DNA from: Stachybotrys elegans
Lineage: Eukaryota; Ascomycota; Sordariomycetes; Hypocreales; Stachybotryaceae
NCBI GenBank assembly: GCA_020746835.1
Contig: JAGPNK010000011.1
Location: 930,001-994,000 of the forward strand
Reading direction: 5' to 3'
DNA: 64,000 nucleotides
Positions 58,897 through 64,000 of this stretch are shown piece after piece. The notes beneath the pieces are model-generated. The model did not search any database and was not told the DNA's origin. It saw nothing but the letters and a program-made list of their open reading frames with translations. The number at the start of each line of letters is the position of its first letter. Within the stretch, counting starts at the first letter, position 1. A program made the translations under genes and the position numbers.

Positions 58897-60322
58897 TCAC
58901 TCGGGCTTCTGTCCGTACACAACATAGCTTCGAATCGTCAGCTTCAGCAGCACAAGCAGAGGAGACGCACTCACTATGGCCAATACCCATGGTACTCGAG
59001 GTTGCGAAGATCCTTTCGCAGTATGGCGGTAAACAAAAACACCTCTTCCTCGGTCCACTGCAGTCCCTTTTGGAACAGCCGCATGCACATGCCCTCGAGG
59101 TTGTTCACCAGATTGTGCTGCTCCCATACCCCGAGCAGCTTGAGCCGCTTGTCCTTGGGCCACGGGGTGATGGGGAGCTTGTACACCTTCTCCGTCACGT
59201 TGATGAGGCCGCGCTCCTCAAACCATCCTTTCCATCGTGTCGGGTGGTCGATGGGCGTTCCGAATGCCTCGCAAGCCTTTGCCAGGTTGTCCGACATGGC
59301 CTGGATTGCGCTGTCCTTGGGCACGGTGCCGTCATCACACCGCAGCAATCCCGTCACGCATTGGAACTCGATCCAACCGCCGGGCTTCAGATGCCTATTC
59401 CACGTCAGCGCCCGTATTTCCATGGACAATCGGGTGCTGGCTACGTATAGGCTTGGTCGATGAGCTTCGGGTGGTCCCTCACGGACGCAATGGGGTCGCG
59501 GCAGAAGATGAAATCTGCCGTGTCGGGTTTGCCAGTCCAAGGCTGCTCAATATCATCGAGCTCGAATTGACAGTTGGGAGGCACCCTTTAAAGTCAGCAA
59601 GATGTGGACACCCATTGAAGGAAGCATACCATTCCGGTTGTGTTGGTGCAATGTCGATACCAATCACCTGCCGCGCATAAGCAAATGCCCTTCCCGTACA
59701 AGAGAGCTCGTACCTGGGCGCCAGGGAACTTATCCGCCATGTCAACCGACCAGATGCCTATCAGGTCAGCGAGCCTTTGCTATCGGATGCACGCTGCTTA
59801 CCTGTTCCGCAGCCGAGGTCGAGGATTCGCTGGGGGTTCTCCGTGATGGGAGCCAGATAACGCTCCTTTTCCAGTAGCGCATAATACTTGGCATGGCAAA
59901 GATCGATGCGGTCCAGCTCCTGGTCGTCCATGGGGAATCCATACTCTGGCGGCGCTCGCGTCAGTATACGGCAATCTCTGGCGCGCAATACTCACCCTCC
60001 TTGCCATACACTGCATAGGTCCGGCGTCCCTCACCAACAGTCCCTCTGAGTACGGAAGAGGTGACGGATGTCAGCGAGGAATGCGTGCTTGCGGATTCAT
60101 TGCCCTGCAGACACCATCAACACCATTCGGTAGTTACGCGCTCCTCGTAATGGCTGTTGCGCTACCTACCTCGTCTTCGTCCTCCGGCAAGGGCGCCACC
60201 TGCGCACGAGAATTGGTTAGCTCTCCGCATACCCCATATCTCGAGTGGGTTGACCAGGCGGGACAATGGGACGAGCGTGACAAACTAACAGAATCTGGTT
60301 GAATGAAGTCCTCGACAGCCAT
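58897..60322 (-). CDS. LaeA-like SAM-dependent methyltransferase
   Basis: Nine exons (minus strand: 60290-60322, 60170-60199, 59996-60104, 59802-59945, 59714-59757, 59630-59667, 59445-59585, 58975-59394, 58897-58927) join in phase to 329 residues. The block GRRTYAVYGKEEYGFPMDDQ is followed by ELDRIDLCHAKYYALL, SAM motif I ILDLGCGTG (98-106), VIGIDIAPTQPEW, FIFCRDPIAS and HLKPGGWIEFQ. The last, 31-base exon supplies YVVYGQKPE, the usual family ending; without it the frame would stop at GYWP. This family includes the global secondary-metabolism regulator LaeA and cluster-bound small-molecule methyltransferases. Position beside an O-methyltransferase favours the latter (inference). The first two exons, being short, are the least certain. 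Confidence 0.87.
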
Positions 60323-61031
60323 GGCGGGTTTCGATATCAATTAAGCACTGGGGAGCGTCGGAATATAACGTTACCAGAGAAGAAATTGACGACAAAGATG
60401 GGTTGTTTTGCATGGCAGCCGAGCAGATCGAGTTAAGCAGGGCAGCAAGGGTGTCATTTATTATTCACTCTTATCGCGCCTTTGCCCTTTTGTGCACGTC
60501 TCTTGGGCTGTCCCAAGGCCAACTTGGCCAAGCAAACAGGAATGGGCTCACAAATCCTGGCTCCGTCCGGAGGGGGGTCCCCGCGTGGAACCCGTGCCTC
60601 CACCGCACGTCCAACCCCGGGATCTAAATGGCCTCGGGTAAGAACCGCAGGCACCATCCATGTCAGTCGACTCGCAGGGGAGGTGGGGGGAGGGACACGG
60701 AGGGCTTGGCCGCATCGCCATCGCAGCGAGTCCACTCGATATATTGAATTGGGACTGTTAGTCGTGAGAAGGATGAGGAGGGGTTGTCATGCAGGGAGTC
60801 TCCCACCTGCTGCATGGCCTTATCATTGTACCTCCACTGTGTACCTCGGAGCTCTACAAAGAAATCCACGTTAATGGCGTCTCGAAGCTCTTATAAGCCA
60901 TGGACTCGCCCACTCCCCCGGGTACACGGCAAGCTTCAAACTCCACCGAAAGGCACTGTCCCGTCATTCCTCGACTCATCTTCCCTCGAGACCTACCCAC
61001 ATAAACCTCCCAGGGCTGTATAGCGGAAACA
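60323..61031. promoter_or_regulatory. Divergent promoter between the two methyltransferases
   Basis: 709 bases between divergent starts, with a G-rich stretch at 60675-60700. Co-regulation from a shared promoter is inferred. No gene is seen. Confidence 0.55.
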
Positions 61032-62355
61032 ATGGGAGTGACAGACGTTAGCAAAGCTCTGGAGGAGGCCAAGGCCCTCGTAGCCGCCCTCGAGTCGTAC
61101 GACGGCTCCGAGAAGGCCCATCTAGGCCTCCTGAACCAAGCGACCAATGTCCGCTCCGCATTAGAGACGCCCACTGACACCTGCACGCGGTGGCTAGAGA
61201 ACCTGAGCGCTGCCGGCGCCATGCACATCCTGGTCCGCACGCGGGCCATCACCAAGTTGTCAGCCGATGCCTCCATCGGCGCCACCGAGCTCGCTCGCGA
61301 ATGTAACCTCGACGCCTCTGTGATCACGCGCTGCATGCGCATCCTCCTGCTCAGCGGCATCTTTGAGGAGACGGCGCCGGATGAGTACCGGCACAACGGG
61401 CTCTCGCAGGCCTTTCTGCCCGAGGTGCTGGGTACCTTTGTGTGCATGTCGACCGACTTTGTCCGCACCTGGGGCGTCATGCCTGAGTACGCCAAGACGC
61501 ACGCCCCGGAGGACCTGTACGACCTCAAGAAGACGCCCATCAACTTCCTCAACGGCCACGAGGGCATGACCTTCTACGAGGCGCTGCAGCTCGACGAGGA
61601 GGAGCGCCACCTCTGGAACCTGACGCTGCAGGCCATGTCCAAGGGCTTCCCCATCGTCGGCATGTTCCCGTTCCGCGACTTGGAGGAGCAGGTGACCAGC
61701 GAGCCCGACCGGCCCTTCATTGTTGATATGGGCGGCGGTCGAGGGCAGGCTCTGCTGGAGCTCCAGGAGCACTGCGGCGGCTCGTACGGGTCCAAGCTTA
61801 TCTTGCAGGACCTCCCAATCGTGATTGACTCGCTCAGCCCAGAGGAGATTCCCGGCATCGAGCCTATGAAGCATGACGTCTTCACCCCTCAACCAGTAAA
61901 GAGTACGTTTCCCCTCCTTATCTTGATTCGCTGATCACATCTCGTCTCCTGCATCCCCCACCCCCCAACATCATTCAGGCGCCAGGGGATAAATCACGGC
62001 ACGTACTGACAAGAAATAACCTTGATACATAGACGCCCACGTGTACTTTATGCGGCGCCTGCTGCACGACTTTTACGACCCGGAGTGCCTAGAGATCCTG
62101 CGCAACCTCGTGCCGGCCATGGGCCCCTCCTCGCGCCTCATCATCAGCGACATGCTGCTGCCGGACCTCGTGGTGCCCGGCGATGACAGGACGGCCTACT
62201 GGCTGGACCTGTGCCTGCTGTGCATCGGTGGGCGGGAGCGCAAGCTGCGCGAGTTCGAGGCCATGTTTGCCGAAGTCGGGCTGGAGCTCGTCCAGGTGCA
62301 CAGGTCCAGCGCTGGGCATGTCGCCATGCTGGAGACGCGTGTCAAGAGGGAGTGA
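61032..62355 (+). CDS. Class I-like SAM-dependent O-methyltransferase (plant-COMT/fungal type)
   Basis: Transfers methyl from SAM to a hydroxyl, usually on an aromatic polyketide or flavonoid-like substrate. Exons 61032-61902 and 62033-62355 join in phase to 397 residues. The winged-helix dimerisation domain is about 40-130. The SAM loop is FIVDMGGGRGQ (229-239), and the catalytic base is H302 in RRLLHDFYDPEC, at the second-exon start. The C-terminal RLIISDMLLPD block is typical, and length is standard for fungal family-2 O-methyltransferases. The intron is 130 bases, long for this window. The gene diverges from the LaeA-like methyltransferase. The substrate is unknown; no PKS or NRPS lies within the visible flank. 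Confidence 0.9.
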
Positions 62356-63073
62356 GGGGCGTATGTAGGTTCGTTAGCGTGGCTCATATGTCGTGACAGG
62401 ACACAGACTTACATTCATGTAGTACAATTTACTGAATTCCTTCCGTCCCGTCTCGCTTTTTCACTGCATTTTCTTGGTCCTCTAGGAGGATGGAGGGACG
62501 TTGGGTTACACAGTAATATTAATGTCTGTATGGCTTCGTCACAGCAAGATGCAGATTTCGCCGTCTTTAAGATGCTCCTCTTGTGTAGCAAGCATCCATT
62601 TCTGCACTGTCTTTCCGTCATCACCGTTACTGTAGGTGCTGTTATGATGATGGAAAGCTCGCTTATATTACCGGGTTGATCCAGGCCGGCAGACCAGTCA
62701 GTATACCGTCTGCCTGTACGACACCGCCATAAACGACAGATAAGAGCAACTTCGTTGTCACAGTTTGCTGCTGTTTGTTTGTTGTCTAAGGAAAAGAGAC
62801 AACAAAAAAAAGAAGAGAAAAAAAAAAGACGGGCACAGTCGCTATTCACGGCCCAACCAGTATACGGCTTGCTTATCCCAACCGCCAAGACCTCGGTCCT
62901 GCTACTCCACGCGCGACTTTTTGGTATACGGCGATGGTTACGACGAACAATGCATGCACTCACATCTGCCTTTGTGGTATTAGTATGTGCATTGTTTCGA
63001 TTGCATAGTGCAGCCCTGTTGCCTCCTAGTGGATAGCCTCGGCGGCGCGTGTCTCAATTAGAGTCCTAGGTTA
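62356..63073. other. Convergent intergenic region
   Basis: 718 bases between converging genes. The 182-codon minus-strand frame at 62415-62963 runs through an A/T-rich tract (62803-62829) and is not coding-like. Confidence 0.6.
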
Positions 63074-63887
63074 TTAATGGCTTTTATCTGCTAACCCACT
63101 GGTTACATCAACAACATGTACTGCGTCGAGGTTGACTAGCCCAGGCAATGTCTTTAAAAGATGAATGGATGCCTTAAAGGCAGGCAGCTCCTTGTTCTGC
63201 TCGAGTTCGTCGACTGACCTCCACGAGGTCATCACCGAATACACCGTGCCATTCCGGGCTCCTGATCCTGTCTCGAGCCCAGGCAGTGGAACATTCGACT
63301 CGACGCTCCAGGCGGTCAGGATGGACTTGCAAAGCCCCGGCAGCCTCAGCGCCTTGTCCGCAAAGCGTTGGAACTGCGCCTCGACTTCGGCCTTGGCTGC
63401 GGAGTCTATGTCTTCGGGAAAACCCATGGTGAGGGTCTCAACAACAGGGTGCGTCTTGGCGTCAGTGACGAAAAGGGCCGTGTTGGAAGGCTCGAGGTGA
63501 CAGACGCTGAACGGTGCAGACAGATCAAAGATGGCAAGCAATTGTTGCTGCACCTCGGCGTAAACTCTGTTCCCACAGTGCACAGAAGCGCGACGTTAGC
63601 TCGTTTGATTTTACAATAGGATATGGCCCGGGCCGAAGCCAAGCTGCGTACTCTGTCTGCTGGTAGTTGACATGATCCTGGACGCTGTCCCATGCCGCCC
63701 AGATTCGCATCTGTCGGGGGTTTTCGACAGTCATAGCCCATTGCGCATGCCGTGCGCCAGGCTGTTGAAGGACCTGGCTCAGCATAAATTCGGCAGCTTG
63801 GGCCGCCGAGGTGTTTGGCTGCAGGATATCGTTTGCAGCGGCCTCATTGAGGGAAGCGTAGGCTGACTCGGTGACACCTCCAGACAT
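63074..63887 (-). CDS. ABM-like alpha/beta-barrel protein (antibiotic-biosynthesis-monooxygenase fold)
   Basis: Exons (minus strand) 63652-63887 and 63074-63566 join in phase to 242 residues. Two similar halves each show a beta-alpha-beta pattern with a W-x-S-V-x-D/E motif (AAWDSVQDHVNYQQ in the first, TSWRSVDELEQNKE in the second), as in dimeric alpha/beta-barrel proteins with a tandem ABM fold. In fungi such proteins often lie in secondary-metabolite clusters and catalyse oxidations or cyclisations without a cofactor, but many are uncharacterised. It converges on the O-methyltransferase 0.7 kb away. The fold call is moderately sure; the reaction is unknown. Confidence 0.75.
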
Positions 63888-64000
63888 TGCTGCGGATCGA
63901 GCAAAGACAGGGACAGGATACTGTAGAGTTGTGCTGATGCTTAAAAGCAGTAGAGACCGGATGGTAGAAAGGAGAATTCCAGAAGGCGAGAGAAGGCGGA
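63888..64000. other. Upstream flank of the ABM-like gene
   Basis: 113 bases to the window edge, presumably the promoter start of the ABM-like gene. Confidence 0.5.

Noticed and set aside
62415..62963. 182-codon minus-strand frame
   Set aside because: Runs through an A/T-rich tract (Phe/Ser runs) and has no coding-like composition.

Overview
This window is nuclear DNA from a filamentous ascomycete, most likely a Sordariomycete and plausibly Hypocreales. The basis is gene density of about one per 2 kb, short 45-80 nt GT-AG introns, GC-rich coding sequence, and family content (Grr1-type F-box/LRR protein, HET-domain protein, LaeA-like methyltransferase, DysF peroxin, proteinase K-type subtilase, 26-residue copper metallothionein). 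The species cannot be fixed from sequence alone. I rebuilt 30 protein-coding genes, most of them spliced, and checked every junction for GT-AG borders and reading phase. One gene runs off the left edge, one (OXLD1-like) does not read through as given, and two further short genes are tentative. I saw no tRNA, rRNA, transposon or CRISPR.

Layout. 0-7.4 kb: 3' part of a Grr1 orthologue, a 3.3 kb regulatory stretch rich in GATA sites, and an Amt/Mep ammonium transporter. 7.8-12 kb: an MFSD1-like transporter whose promoter carries two opposed iron-GATA motifs, next to a ferric reductase. 12.4-20.6 kb: HET-domain protein, a second MFS transporter, a 749-residue protein of unknown function and a single-pass membrane protein. 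20.7-34.9 kb: mainly housekeeping, with peptidyl-tRNA hydrolase, Rvs161 BAR protein, Ysc84/SYLF protein, FGAM synthase, DPM3, a probable CENP-O-like protein, an OXLD1-like protein and xanthine phosphoribosyltransferase.

36-43 kb: a CYP52-like P450 divergent from an adenylation-carrier-condensation enzyme whose adenylation half looks like an acyl-CoA ligase. This pair is the best candidate for an undescribed pathway. 43-53.9 kb: a membrane protein, a Pex23/24/30-type peroxin, a metallothionein, a CHR chromate-type transporter and two small orphans. 54-64 kb: a secreted subtilase after a 2.8 kb gene-free stretch, a small conserved protein, then a LaeA-like methyltransferase divergent from an O-methyltransferase and followed by an ABM-fold protein, which looks like a small secondary-metabolism group.

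Two functional themes stand out. One is metal handling (iron-GATA MFS transporter with ferric reductase; metallothionein with CHR transporter). The other is specialised metabolism (P450 with A-T-C enzyme; two methyltransferases with an ABM protein). Functional links within each group are inferred from position and family, not shown by the sequence.
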